Shown one piece after another: positions 1-11,389 of a stretch of 64,000 bases of DNA (position 1 is its first letter; each line of letters opens with the position of its first letter). Location: NCBI RefSeq assembly GCF_932294415.1, contig NC_065544.1, positions 30,271,210 through 30,335,209 on the forward strand, in the 5' to 3' direction. Under the pieces are notes generated by a model. That model saw only the letters and a program-made list of their open reading frames with translations. It made no database searches and was not told the DNA's origin. Both the position numbers and the translations under genes were made by a program. The DNA comes from Quercus robur (taxonomy: Eukaryota; Streptophyta; Magnoliopsida; Fagales; Fagaceae).

Positions 1-228
1 TCTCCCATTCCTCCCAATTTCCGAGGGAATGAAAATTTGAGGTTTTAAGGAAATACAGAGGAATAAGTGTTCCCTCCTACCCATTCCATTCTCTCTCACT
101 TAAACTCCCAAATAAGGGAATGGACTTTCCATTCCCTTCATTAAAACTCCCAAACAGAGGAAGGGAAGAATATTTTAAAATTATTCTTTTCATTTCATTT
201 CATTCCCTCCTCCCAAACGAGGCCTGAA
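1..228. mobile_element. Right end of a MITE-like element, cut by the window edge
   Basis: Low-complexity sequence with inverted repeats of words such as TTCCCTCCT and AGGGAATG, ending in CCTCCCAAACGAGGCC. A CAAACGAGGCC-type end resembles termini of plant Tourist- or CACTA-like MITEs. The left part is outside the window, so no TSD can be checked. Confidence 0.35.
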
Positions 229-3099
229 AGAGGTCTACTCCCATTATCCAAAATCCAAATAAAATGTCCATTTTGATATATATTGAGAAGATAAAGGAAT
301 AATGTGTATTTGTGTGTGCATGTCTGTAATTGTACAATAAAGGGTCTTTATATGTAGACATGAGAGAGCTAGTTTTGTACAAGTAATAAGAGCACACAGT
401 AGGTAAAGTAAACTAGGCTTGAGCCCAATGGGCTACGCGTGTGTGTATAATAATATACATTAACAATAGATACTCTAGAATATGGACAAAAAGTAATACT
501 ATAGACACAAACTATTTTACAACATTTTTATAAACTATTGATGTGACCAACTTTTTATTAGTTTTCATTGAGAGCCACCATTAATATCACTTTTTTATTT
601 ATCAGTAATCACTCACCACATCAACAGTTTGTAAATTTTTTTATAAAAGAGTTTGTATCTCTAATATTACTCTTGGACTAATAGCATCAATTTCATGATA
701 ATTACTCTTTATGATCAAATTAAGATATCAATTAATTTTTGTATAAACAAGATTTGAATGCACATCCTCAATTCGACAATAAGAGACTGTTGAGGGGAAA
801 ATTTTGATGTTCCTAAATAGAATATGGGTTAGCTAAACCGAAACTCGATAATGGGCCCTTGAAATAAAGCCCAAAGGCTTTTGGTGTTGTGTAAGTCTGC
901 CCAAGCAAGAGATAGAGGCTACACCCTAACAAGAAGACAACAATAAAGCACAAATAAACATGTTACTGTTGTTAGTTTGTTATATTATTAATCCTTTTAC
1001 AACATCATAGTTTAAATCAGTCTTTTAGCGGTACGGTATTATCTCCAGTGATAGGGTAATTCCAGATTAATAAGTATGTTTACATGGTAAAAATCATATG
1101 TTTTCTTTATTATTTTTAAGTCAACATAAGGGAAAACTTTCATAGTATCCAAAACATTATGGCCTTCATCATAATAATAATAAATAAGGATTAAAGGCTC
1201 CATAGTTACAAATAAAAGAGGAAAAATAGGATGGAATGAAGGGAGAGAAAGATCCCCAGCTCAGTGTAGCAAGTATTAGGCTAAGATTTTGGTGAGTGTG
1301 TATTTATAAGGTATGAATGAGATGGATGTGAGCTTTTTTGGAGTGAGATGGGATTAATGCTAAGATTAAGGCTTTTTGTGAGTGATGGGTTGTTTATGAC
1401 TAGTCAAGAGACATTTATGGGCTGTGATTGTGTGAAGGGGGGAAAAGAGTATCTGAGATTAGATGAGTGTGGGCTAAAGATGATGAGTGGTGAGCTTGAG
1501 GGAAGCTAAACCATGAGCAAAATAGCAAATAAACCCAGAGTTTCAAAGAGGGTAGCTGTCCTTCTGTGGGTTGAGATGTGTATGTTTTTATAATGGAGTT
1601 TTAGAGAAGTATTAATTAACAAGAATCCAAAAAACGTATGACTAATCAGAGATAGTGAATCAAGGTTAATCTTCCTGGGATTTTTGGTCAAAAGTAGAAA
1701 ATTTACTTTAGGGACTGCCTTGCTTCTTTGGGTAATGATGGGATTTTAGAGTACTTTGCATTAAATGCTAGGATTTCTGGGACTGAGTGTAATCAATGGG
1801 ATTAATGCATGTATTAGGAACTAATCCTAATGCTGCAATTGAAATTTGGTCCCCCAAGAAGTGAGATTTAACACCCCAAGTTAGGTGTTAAACTCTAAGT
1901 CCACTTCAGGGGGTTCCGTTGGAGATCCCTTTATGCCCTTCAAACCACATATTCCCAAATTTTGCCCTTTAGGATTCATGACCTTGGCACATAAATCATG
2001 TCTTGAATGTTTTTAACATTTATAGCATCAATTTGTTGAAGTTTGGATAACTTGGTTTCAGCTCTCCTTTTGCTGGAGGTACAGACTTGAGGAAAATGAT
2101 GGAGTTCCATCATCCTTCAAACTTCAGCTGATATGACAGCCCTCGGGTACTGTTCACGTCAAGTAGAGGGTGGCAGAAAACTGATGGGATAGCCCCTAGT
2201 TCATCCTCAAATGCTTGGTTCTCTTGTAGGGGTCTCTAGTTGTTTTTTAGTTAGGATGAACAAGGGCTGGTTGCCCACTTTCAAGCCTCTTGTTAGGGAC
2301 CTTTTTGGGCTGGAACTTTGCTCCATTTCAGCACTTTTAGTTGGGCTACATGACCCTTTCTTTGCTTGAGCTTGTTCCTTACTTCATGAGATTCTTAGGC
2401 CTACAAAATGGGCATTAAAGACATTCTTTGCCATGGGTTTTTTACTCCTCATGGGCTTTAGTTGTTAGTAGAAATAAAATGAATTCATGAGTTTTAATAA
2501 ATATTTATGATAGATTTTGGGTATTGATTCCATGGGAACAACTTGTTTAGTTTCTCATAATTTTTACTATGGATTACTTTGTAAATGATATTTTCTTTGG
2601 GGCTTTTTTTAAATAATAACCTCCAATATTGTTCTTGAGAATAATACTTACCATGGGTTTTAAATAAATATGGTAACAACCACTATAATGGAATAATGTT
2701 ATGTTCTCATGAGTTTCTCTATAGATAATCATAATGGACATGTAGGATGAATAATTACCATGAGTTTTGGTAATAAATATTATGAATGTTGTGATGTAAG
2801 ATAGATAGTGAACATGAGTTTATAATATGAAATAAATAAATGTCATGGGTCTAATAATCATAACTTTCCATGGGCTTTTATAAGATGATTGCCATGGGTT
2901 TTGAGAATAGATAATTCATAAATTTCACGAGCTTGTAATATTACAGTAATATGTTTAAGAATCTAAAGTATTGTTCATTAAGTGAAATAATTATGATATA
3001 GTATTTTGCCAAGTATTAATAACCTTGGGCTTTTGATAGAATAGTACCAAGTGGTTAGCTTGGGATTTTAATAGTGCCAATGTAAGTTAGGTTTTTGAT
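229..3099. other. Gene-free intergenic DNA, repeat-derived
   Basis: No open frame with recognisable protein similarity. From about 2,400 onward the words CATGGGTTTTA and CCATGAGTTTT recur at irregular spacing with AT-rich spacers, and grade into the minisatellite that follows. The text at 800-2,400 reads like non-coding retroelement sequence (G/T-rich, no frames), but no LTR pair was found. Confidence 0.5.
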
Positions 3100-3445
3100 A
3101 TTATCAATAAGAATTGGTATTTGATGTTGCCAATGAAAATTAGGCTTTAAATATTGCCAGTGAGAACTGGGTTTTGATATTGCCAGTGAGAACTGGGTTT
3201 TGATATTGCCAATGAGAATTGGGTTTTAAATATTGCCAATGAGATATTGCCAATGAGAATTGGGTTTTAATGTTGTCAATAAAAATTTGCTTTTAATATT
3301 GCTAACGAGAACTGAACTTTGATATTGCTAATGAGAATTGGGCATTGATGTTGCCAATGAAAATTGGGTTTTAAATATTACTAGCGAGAACCGGGCTTTA
3401 ATATTGCCAATGAGAATTAGGCTTTGATATTGTTAATGTGAATTG
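3100..3445 (+). repeat. Degenerate minisatellite, unit about 26-27 bp
   Basis: About a dozen head-to-tail units built on ATATTGCCAATGAGAA followed by a TGGGTTTTG-like tail. Two adjacent units near 3,157-3,210 are almost identical; the others have diverged by substitutions and small indels. The array has no coding potential. Confidence 0.7.
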
Positions 3446-3689
3446 GGTTTTGGATAAATAAATTGCCATGGATTTGAATTCCATTGTTTTGTCATGGATT
3501 TGAATCATGAGTTTTTCAAATATTGCCAAACATAAGTATTCTTGGACTTTAAATAGAATATAATGTGTGTATTTGGTTCATAGGGCTAGTTTTGGGCTTA
3601 GCTAAATAATGATAATAAAATTAGATAAAATATGAGTCTTTGGGCTTTTTGTGATAGTTTATATTATGACCCAATTTAGATAATGCAAA

Positions 3690-4500
3690 ATGTGCCATCA
3701 CCTACTGCCCTTTCCTCTGCTAGGGACTTCCACGATATGAAAACAAGCGGCATCGTCGTATGCTCGACATTTGTTGCCCTGGTTTATATCCCAGATTAGT
3801 CCTATAGCCGATCTGTTACCCAACCTACTTAAACAACCTAAAGGCTTGGCCCCGTCCTGTTTGGAGGATGAGTCTTATGGCATGGCTTAGTCAGTTATTC
3901 TCGCAGTTCAGATAAGATTCGGACCGCCACTTTTCTGAAAGCATGGTTCTTGCCTTCCTCTCTCCTCCCTCTTTGGAGCTCGTCCATTCATTGGGTGATC
4001 CCTTGCTCTCATGTTCGAGTGTTTGCTCATCGTTTAGGCCGGTGAGTGAAATTTCTGCTCATTGCAGTCACCTTCGGGGTTCTTTGCACCTGGATAGTAC
4101 TAGGACCCTTGTGCCCCGACCCTTGATCAGATAAAGCTGCCCACTCGAAGCCAACCCTATGACCCACAACTCAAAATGAGCCTTGCGACGAGATGCGAAC
4201 ATTCCCCATGCTGCGGTTCCCTCCAGTCCGTTCCCGGGTTGGGTTAGGGGAACATCCGAGCGATTGCCTTCGCGGATCCAAACGCGCTCACAAGGCGCAC
4301 AATAATAATAAGACCAATAGAGACTTCATAAGAGACCATTTGAGCTGCAGATCGTAATGCTCCTAGAAAAGCAGATTTCGAATATAGAGGAGTGAAAGTT
4401 CCCAAAATCAATGAGTTGATCATACCCTTCTTTGAACCGTACGAGCACATCCTCTGTCACCCCCGCCCTTTGCAATGCCATGGATTGGTTTCGAGATATG
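3690..4500 (-). other. NUMT: nuclear copy of mitochondrial DNA around nad1 exon 2
   Basis: A block with base composition unlike its AT-rich surroundings (GC-richer, few homopolymers). On the minus strand it reads, in order: a group II intron 3' end with a domain-V-like CTCGTACGGTTC stem, an exon encoding the nad1 segment around [13 protein letters not shown], then a group II 5' end starting GTGCG. The intron flanks are still present, so the copy came from mitochondrial DNA and not from spliced, edited mRNA. The outer boundaries are estimates based on composition. Confidence 0.75.
4301..4383 (-). pseudogene. nad1: nad1 exon 2 (NADH dehydrogenase subunit 1), nuclear mitochondrial copy
   Basis: The minus strand encodes a peptide of about 27 residues, [20 protein letters not shown] and then SIGLIII. 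I recognise it as the second exon of plant mitochondrial nad1, a proton-pumping subunit of complex I. In plant mitochondria this exon is about 82 nt, trans-spliced at its 5' side and cis-spliced at its 3' side. The flanks agree: a group II 3' end precedes it, and at 4,300 downward GTGCGCC starts the next group II intron. In the nucleus a lone exon with group II flanks cannot give a product. A serine stands at the third residue where plant nad1 usually has tyrosine, which looks like decay after transfer. Confidence 0.8.
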
Positions 4501-5316
4501 AAATACTTGTAATTAACATAATAATAGAGCAAAAAATATTTGGGAAAACTCAATAATAACTTATTAGTGGTATAAATAGGTGGTACTCAAATAAAATTAG
4601 GGATAAAAAAAAAAAAAAAAAGTACCCTAACAGAGACTTAGCATTATTTTTAATGGAACTCCGAGATAACTTTCACTAAAAGATCGAAAAAAAAAAACAG
4701 TAAACAACAATAGAAATTAAAATAAAGAGTAGGTTTCACCATATTGGAGTAGTCTCTTAAGCACCTTAGGTTCTTCTTCGATCCAAGTCTTCAAAGTTTC
4801 TTCGTATGTTTGGCCAACAAACAAGCAACCCGATTGGCCTTTCAACATACATGGTTAAAAGCCAATTCCGTGAACAACCTAGCTTGCACATTGAGTTTAT
4901 CGCAATTCCTTTACGTTGTAACGAGTGGGTGGGAAGAATCCCATTATAGGTTCACCAGACAAATACCTTGATTTTGTTTGGCAAGTTCAAATGCCATATT
5001 TTCTTCCTCAGTTAAGGCACATACCTTGGAGCATGGTAGTCTGTAATGTATCGGCCTCGTATGGGAAGAATATATAGTTCAAAACTTCATATTTATTTTT
5101 CATTTTTATCATCTCTTCATATTTTTAATTTATCCCTGCACTGCACTACGTCACGTGAGTCTTTTTTTTTTTTTTTTTTTCTCAATCGATAGTCGAGACA
5201 GGCATGGACATTTTAGAGGATATTGTTATACGTTTTAATTTTTTTTAATAATAATCGCTAACCCATGCTATGCATGGGAATCTACCTATTTATGAGGTAG
5301 ACTAAAATAATTTTAT
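4501..5316. other. Intergenic; one short coding-like stretch, unrecognised
   Basis: Contains A- and T-homopolymers near 4,605 and 5,162. Minus-strand positions about 4,850 to 4,722 are open for some 43 codons with plausible amino-acid composition (GQTYEETLKTWIEEEPKV), and another open piece lies near 5,040-4,960. These may be exons of a dead gene, but I do not recognise the family and no start or splice structure is convincing. Confidence 0.3.
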
Positions 5317-5754
5317 AAAATTTTAGGAGAAAATGGGCTTTTGTTCTTTTTTTTAAAAAAAAAATCCAGCATTTTGTCCCGTTTCCCAAATTAATTAGGG
5401 AAATGCCCCTCTTTTGAAACTCAATTTTCTCAAAATCGAGTTTTAACAAAAAATAAATAAAAATTTTTGAGCCCTATAGTGGCGTTTTAAGGAGCCTATA
5501 GTGACGTTTTAAAGAGCTCAATGAACTCGAGTTCCATGCAAGATATTTTTTTTTTCACCTATAACTCGAGTTCGGGGAGCTTGAGTTCCAAAACACCACT
5601 ATAGGCTCCTTAAAATGCCACTATAGGGCATAACTCGATTTTGAGAAAATCGAGTTTCAAAAGAGGAACATTTCCCTAATTAATTTGGGAAATGGGGCAA
5701 AATGCTGAATTTTTTTATAGAAAGGGGCAAAGGCCAATTTTGTCCAAAATTTTA
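5317..5754. mobile_element. Fold-back (long inverted repeat) element
   Basis: Two arms of roughly 200 bp are reverse complements of each other around a T-rich loop near 5,535-5,562. Matching words in both arms include CCAAATTAATTAGGGAAATG, TTTTCTCAAAATCGAGTT, CCTATAGTG and AACTCGAGTT. There is no coding capacity. A transcript would fold into one long hairpin, so it is a plausible small-RNA source. The TSD could not be fixed because the ends lie in AAAATTTT-rich DNA. Confidence 0.75.
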
Positions 5755-6298
5755 AATTGATTAAGAAACTACATCATTACATCATTTGCTCTTATATGAC
5801 TTCAATTTATGTTACAATTTGATGAAGAAGCCATTGCTTGAACATGTAATGGCTTACAAAAAATTTGTCAGACAATTTCAGATACTGCAAAAAAATAACT
5901 CAAAAATTCAAATATTAAAACTTCTGTAGGACCAAAAAATATTAAAAAATAAAATGTTCACTGTTTAGAAATTATTGAAAAAAATAAATATATATATATA
6001 TACACACATGACTAAACAATAGAAAAATATAAAAGAAAGATGAGTTATATTCAAAAAAATAATTTCAATTATTGCAAGTTTTTTTATCTTGTAAAAAATA
6101 GCTAAAGAGAGTTTTGGTGGTTCATGCACGAAAATTAATTTTTAAAAAATACATAAAAAACCATAAAATAATAAAATTTTTTTTTAAACAAAGTAAAGGA
6201 GAAGAAAATAACATAAGAAGAGCTCATACCTCTACTTGGCTTTCAAAAAAAATATTGGGGTTTGAATTACTTTTATAGTGTTTATGATTAACCTCACA
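5755..6298. other. AT-rich intergenic DNA
   Basis: A/T-rich sequence with a short TA microsatellite near 5,987. I see no gene, RNA or element end in it. Confidence 0.5.
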
Positions 6299-6960
6299 AA
6301 GTTTAAGTTTAAGTTGGACTTGTTGGAGAGATAGAATTTCACTTATTGTTAAGTTTGGACTAAAAAAAAAAATTGTTTAAAAAAAAATGATAATGATGCC
6401 TACCAAGCATCTTAATTACTACATTGTTGTATAAGAAGTTGCAGTAAAATTCTTCTATTATCCAAAGAAGTTGAACTTTATCAATAGTTGATGACTTTTA
6501 TATTTATCCATATAAAGTCACATTTAGGATAATCTTAATATAGGATTTATTCAAGTTTTTTTTTTTTTTTTTTAAATCAACGTTTAAGTTTGAGTTTAAA
6601 TTAGACTTGTTACAGAGATATAGTTTCACTCCTTGTTAAGTTTGGACTAAAAAATAATAATTTTGTTTTTAAAAAAATGATAATGATGAGTTTGGGTTTG
6701 ACTTTAAGTTGGACACTTGTTAGAGAGGTAGAGTTTCACTTCTTGTTAAGTTTAGAATAAAACAAAAATAATTTTATTTAAAAAAAAAATATAAAAAAAA
6801 TGATGAGTTTGAGTTTAAGTTGGACTTGTTAGAGAGATTAGAGTCTCACTCCTTGTTAAGTTTGGACCTAAAAAAAATAATTTTATTTAAATAAAATGAT
6901 AATTTTATTTAAATATTATGCTAACATGGAAAATTGTGAGAATTTCAGGAGTTTCGGTTT
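6299..6960 (+). repeat. Degenerate tandem repeat, unit about 105-130 bp
   Basis: Successive copies carry the same order of words: AAGTTGGACTTGTTAGAGAG, then TTTCACTTCTTGTTAAGTTT, then AATAATTTTATTTAAA. They begin near 6,305, 6,585, 6,690 and 6,805. A further diverged copy lies at 19,372-19,480, on the other side of the Tat element, so the element probably inserted near an older repeat of this family. Confidence 0.6.
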
Positions 6961-8605
6961 TATATATATACTGGTATCATGCCCGTGCGATGCACAACTT
7001 AATAAAAGAATTATATATAAATTTTAAAAAAATATATTTTTTTTGATAATATAATTAAATTTAATAACAAATAAAATAGTAAAAATATTTTAAAGATTAT
7101 GGCAAGTTTTAAATTTCTAAAATCTTTTAGTAGTAAAGGGGCCAGGCTTTGCACGGTTTTGGTCATAAACTTATAACATGAATAATTTTATTGAAAAACA
7201 CTAATTAATGATTGAAGAGAAATGCTATACCTGGTCTGACTAAGACATAACTTTTACTTATTCAAATAACAATTAAGGTGAAGTAGGGTGAGGAATAGTA
7301 GATAATATTAATTATAACATACCGGCATAATAATATTTATATTTAATTATAATGAAGTGCTTGCATCTCAAAGCGTCAAATTAATATCAACACTAAACAT
7401 GCTAAGATGTTTATGTTAATTAATGTAAATAAGCATAAAATTAATATCAACATCTAACACCTTACTATTGCATGAATTATGATTAAAATTGATATAATAT
7501 TTTTACTTTAACCCCAAGCAATTATCCCGAATTTACAAATTAAATCTACCCAAATTTATAAAATTAAAAAAAAAAATCGAAAGCAAAATTCACAATAACA
7601 CACACATAAATATATAGACACAAAGAAACTCTTAATTCAATAATTACAAACAATATTAATTTCTAAACATTAAAAAAAATTTGGAATTAGAGGTAAAGTA
7701 AAGATACTCATATGAAAATTGAATTAACTTTGACAGCAAGGGGGAGGCGGGGAAGTCATGGAGATTTCACATCATCTTAAATATCCATTTTTTTTACATC
7801 ACCCTTTTTATATTTAATCAATTTTCTGTCTCCATTCTTTGTGGAGTGATGTTCATTATCATGGTTTTGGATGCTCAAATCTTGGTCTCATGGCTACCTG
7901 TGGGATCTACACATATTGGAAAATAGATTTTTCAAAAAGTGAATCAGATTTTTGTTAAAATTAATCTGTTAGTTTTCATGGAAGATATAAAATTGATTCT
8001 GAAGACCATAATAAGCATATAAATTAGATCAAAATTAACAAAAATAACTTAAACAAAAGGCAGCCTGCACACAAAACATATTCAATTTGATTTTTAAAAA
8101 AATAAAGAAGGGAATTTTATGAAAAAAACAAAAAGAAGAAGGCAAATACATACATGCAAGTTTCATAGGTAAGGTAAGTATGAGAAGGAAATAATACATC
8201 AAGAAACCGTATGGTAGGAGAAGGGAAAAATATACCAAACTATATATATGTCCCCACTTTTATATTAGATAATTTTAAGTTGTGAAGAAGTTGATAACTT
8301 GATATGAACAGAAAGAAAAAGGAGTTTAGCATAATTAAGAAGTTTATGTTAATTACATATTAGTTTTTTTTTTTTTTACTTTATCCCAAAAAAATAGTTA
8401 ATGTTATTAGATTGTTATTAGTATACTTTTTTAGTTTATGTTAAAGTTAATAAATATTAGCTATTTTTTTGTTATTTATACCAAAAAAAAAAAATTTTGA
8501 GAAGAAAAAAAATACTTTTAAATTTGTTACTTTATTATTAGGAAATAGATAATGTAGGATAAATGTTTATCCAAAAAAGAAAAAAAAATTATTAGAACAC
8601 TTATT
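6961..8605. other. AT-rich intergenic DNA with short GTGCGATGCAC motifs
   Basis: Mostly A/T-rich with no credible coding frame. Short motifs GCCCGTGCGATGCAC (about 6,980) and CTTTGCACGG (about 7,148) resemble the hairpin near one end of some plant Helitron-like or ACTAG-ended elements, but no complete element could be delimited. Confidence 0.4.
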
Positions 8606-8610
8606 GTTAC

Positions 8611-9296
8611 TGTGGGGCCCGGCCCAAAAATGATGGGCTATTCCAAGCTCAGGCCCGTCCGAGGAGCGTCCTGTCCAAAGAAAAGCCTCATATGAAGCGC
8701 TATTCAACCCCAATAGCGCCAAGGAAACCTGTCCGAGGAGTAACTACTCCTCGGACATCACGAAGCCCAGACGAGGAACTTGCCCCAGCCATTTCAGCTC
8801 GTCTTCCCAACATATAAAACGAATTAAATTCAAAATATCTCGCGGAAGGCTACCACCACATTAATTGCGCCCCAACCACCCTCTTGGCCGCATTAATGAG
8901 GAAAAGACTCCTGAACAGTACCGCCTTGGCCTCTGCAACTCACAAAGGGTCTGATGAGGGCGTCTGATGGGACAGGTGCTCAAGTGGATGCTTGGATGAT
9001 TAACAGGTGTAAGGCTAAGATGAAAAGAAGAAGAATATATAATGTAGTGGAGTCCCTCAAAGAAGGGGACGGTAGAACGGTATCAGGAACAAAAAAGAAA
9101 TAAAATCAGACTTGAGAAAGATCCATTCTGGTGTTTTCTATTTTCTTTTTGCAAACCATACTGTCCATGCATTAGACCGAACAAGTTCACTGAGGCCAAG
9201 TTCTTTGACCCATCCTCTACAAATAATTATTGTGGGTTGCGCTTTGGGCCAGGGCCTAATCAATATAAGTTGGGCCAGGAAAATCGTGTAACCACA
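8611..9296 (+). repeat. 5' LTR of Tat copy 1
   Basis: Starts TGTGGGGCCCGGCC and ends GTAACCACA. It contains a palindrome at 8,730-8,757 with 13-bp arms TGTCCGAGGAGTA around two bases, and an ATATATAAT candidate TATA box near 9,033. It differs from the 3' LTR at seven sites, all transitions. Confidence 0.95.
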
Positions 9297-9298
9297 AT

Positions 9299-9316
9299 TG
9301 GCGCCGTCTGTGGGGA
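9299..9316 (+). other. Primer binding site (tRNA-Asp-like)
   Basis: TGGCGCCGTCTGTGGGGA lies two bases after the 5' LTR. The first nine bases and the last five match the reverse complement of the 3' end of plant tRNA-Asp as I recall it; the four between do not match. Confidence 0.75.
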
Positions 9317-9349
9317 GAGCTAAGGCATCAGCTAGTGCAACGGTCAAGC

Positions 9350-11389
9350 ATGGAAGAACTAGATCCACACCAGGAAGATCCTCACCAAGCTACCTCCCAA
9401 CGGACACGACCCGCCGAGTCCCAGAGGCAAAATAACCCAACCAACCCAGGCGGCAGGGGGAATCGTGAGGGAAGTGTGCGTACTATCCAGACGAGCCAGA
9501 GTCACACTCAGACAGGAAGTCACGTGTCTCAGAGGCGAAATAGTCACCAGGCCATGCAGCGAGAGATAGATGACTTAAAAAGGAAGTTACTACGTGTACA
9601 ACGAAGACGATCTCCCTCTGACTCAGGCGAGTCTTCTAATGCGGAGGACATGAGTTACAGACGAAGGTCAAGGACCCCCCCAAGCGAGACCTTTTCTTAC
9701 GTAAAGGAACCACGCCTAGTACGGAAGTATGAGAGCCCATCCAGCAAAGGTTCGGGGAGCGACGCCATGAAGAAGGCGTTGGATCAAGTCTCAAGGTCAC
9801 CCTTCACGAGTAAAATCGAAGGGGCTAAGCTGCCAAGACGCTTCAACCAACCGGTATTCGCCATCTATACCGGCAGAACAGATCCGGTAGAGCACGTGAG
9901 TCAGTTCAACCAGAAAATAGCGATCTATTCGCAAAACGAAGCCCTAATGTGCAAGATCTTCCCATCCAGCTTGGGATCGATGGCAATGAGGTGGTTCAAC
10001 AGCCTGAGGACAAACTCCGTAGGCTCCTACAAGCAGCTCACTCAAGCTTTTTGCTCCCGTTTTATTACAAACACCAGAGTCCCTCGACCTCTCAGTTCGC
10101 TACTGTCCTTGTCCATGCATGAAGGAGAAACTCTGAAAGCATACTCGGATAGGTATTGGGAGGTGTATAACGATTTAGACGACAACCATGATAATGTTGC
10201 TATCAGCACGTTCAAAAGCGGCCTCCCTACCTGGCATGGCTTGAGGAAATCCCTCACCGGAAAACCAGTTACTGACGTCCAACAGCTAATGGATAGGATC
10301 GACAAGTACAAAAGGGTAGAGGAGGATCAGCTGCAAGGGAAGGGGAAGGAGAAGGTTGTCCCCCTTAAAGCAAATGATTTCAGGACGGAACGTCACAATC
10401 CTGGTCAGCCGAGGAGAGATTTTCCGCGACAGGCTGGGCAGAGCAACCCGCAAACAGTGAATGCCGTATTCAGAGAGCCGGTACAACAAGTACTGGAGAA
10501 AGTAAGGGATGAACCCTATTTCAGATGGCCGGGAAAGATGGCTGGAAACCCTGCCAATCGTAATCAGAACTTGTATTGCCAATATCATCAGGACCACGGG
10601 CATACTACTGAGGACTGCAGGAATTTGTGGAATCACCTGGATCAATTGGTCCGAGAAGGAAAGCTACGTCACCTGCTGCACCCATCGAGCGGCCATCCCG
10701 GCCAAGCGACACAAGAACCTCGAAGGGACGTGTCTTTAAGACCCCCCATCGGGACGATACATGTCATCCTCGCTGCACCAGGAAGAACTGGGCCACCCAT
10801 CCCCAGGGTATAAGCCGTGAACCACCTTCCCTCCGAGGGCAGGCAAAGGGAGCCCAAAAGGATAAAAAAGGGAAACTCTTTGATACTGGGATTCTCGGAT
10901 GAGGATAAGAAAGGAACAATTCAACCTCACGATGACGCCTTGGTGGTCACCTTGCGGATTGGGGGTTTCGATGTGAAAAGGGTATTAGTAGACTCTAGAA
11001 GTGCGGTGGAGATAATGTACCCCGACCTATACAAGGGGCTGAATTTGAAGCCGGAAGATTTGACAACTTATGACTCCCCCCTCCTCAGCTTCGAGGGGAA
11101 GCTCGTTACACCAAAGGGGCAAATCCGACTGCCCGTACAGACTGGGGCGGAAGTGGTGGAGGTGAATTTCATCGTGGTCGACGCTTATTCACCCTACACC
11201 GCGATAGTTGCAAGGCCATGGATCCACAGCCTAGAGGCCGTGACCTCCACACTTCACCAGAAAGTGAAATACTCATCCAGAGGACGAGTGGAAGAGATCC
11301 GAGGAGATCAGGCCGTGGCCAGGAAGTGTGTGGTGGCCGCCATTTTACATCGGCCCTTGGTCGAGACCTCGGCCCCAAAGAGCTTATAG
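9350..11389 (+). pseudogene. gag-protease of Tat copy 1, one premature stop
   Basis: The ATG at 9,350 aligns with the start of the same gene in copy 2, and the frame is 680 codons in both copies. The N-terminal third is charged and disordered. The middle carries a retrotransposon gag domain (around EHVSQFNQKIAIYSQNEALM and MAMRWFNSL), which forms the particle. A CX2CX3HX4C-like knuckle follows in YCQYHQDHGHTTEDC. An aspartic protease domain comes after it. The protease motif reads DSRS here but DSGS in copy 2, so the active-site glycine is mutated. A TAA at 10,811-10,813 replaces the TTA of copy 2 and cuts gag from protease. The final TAG at 11,387 is shared by both copies and appears to be functional rather than decay. 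Confidence 0.9.

Noticed and set aside
4244..4450. A complete nuclear gene for the nad1-like peptide
   Set aside because: The similarity stops exactly at group II intron borders, so it is one mitochondrial exon in a NUMT.
10286..10645. Minus-strand frames across gag, RT and integrase in both Tat elements (for example 10,286-10,645, 13,609-14,151, 50,233-50,511)
   Set aside because: Shadows of gag-pol. Unlike the antisense gene at 15.5-18 kb, they lie on top of conserved sense domains and have no promoter, intron or conserved length.
11387..11389. The pro/pol UAG as an ordinary nonsense mutation
   Set aside because: It is shared by both copies, in frame with open sequence on both sides, and has the CARYYA context in both; the private stops do not. 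Inheritance of a dead codon from a common source is still possible and is listed as the main alternative to test.
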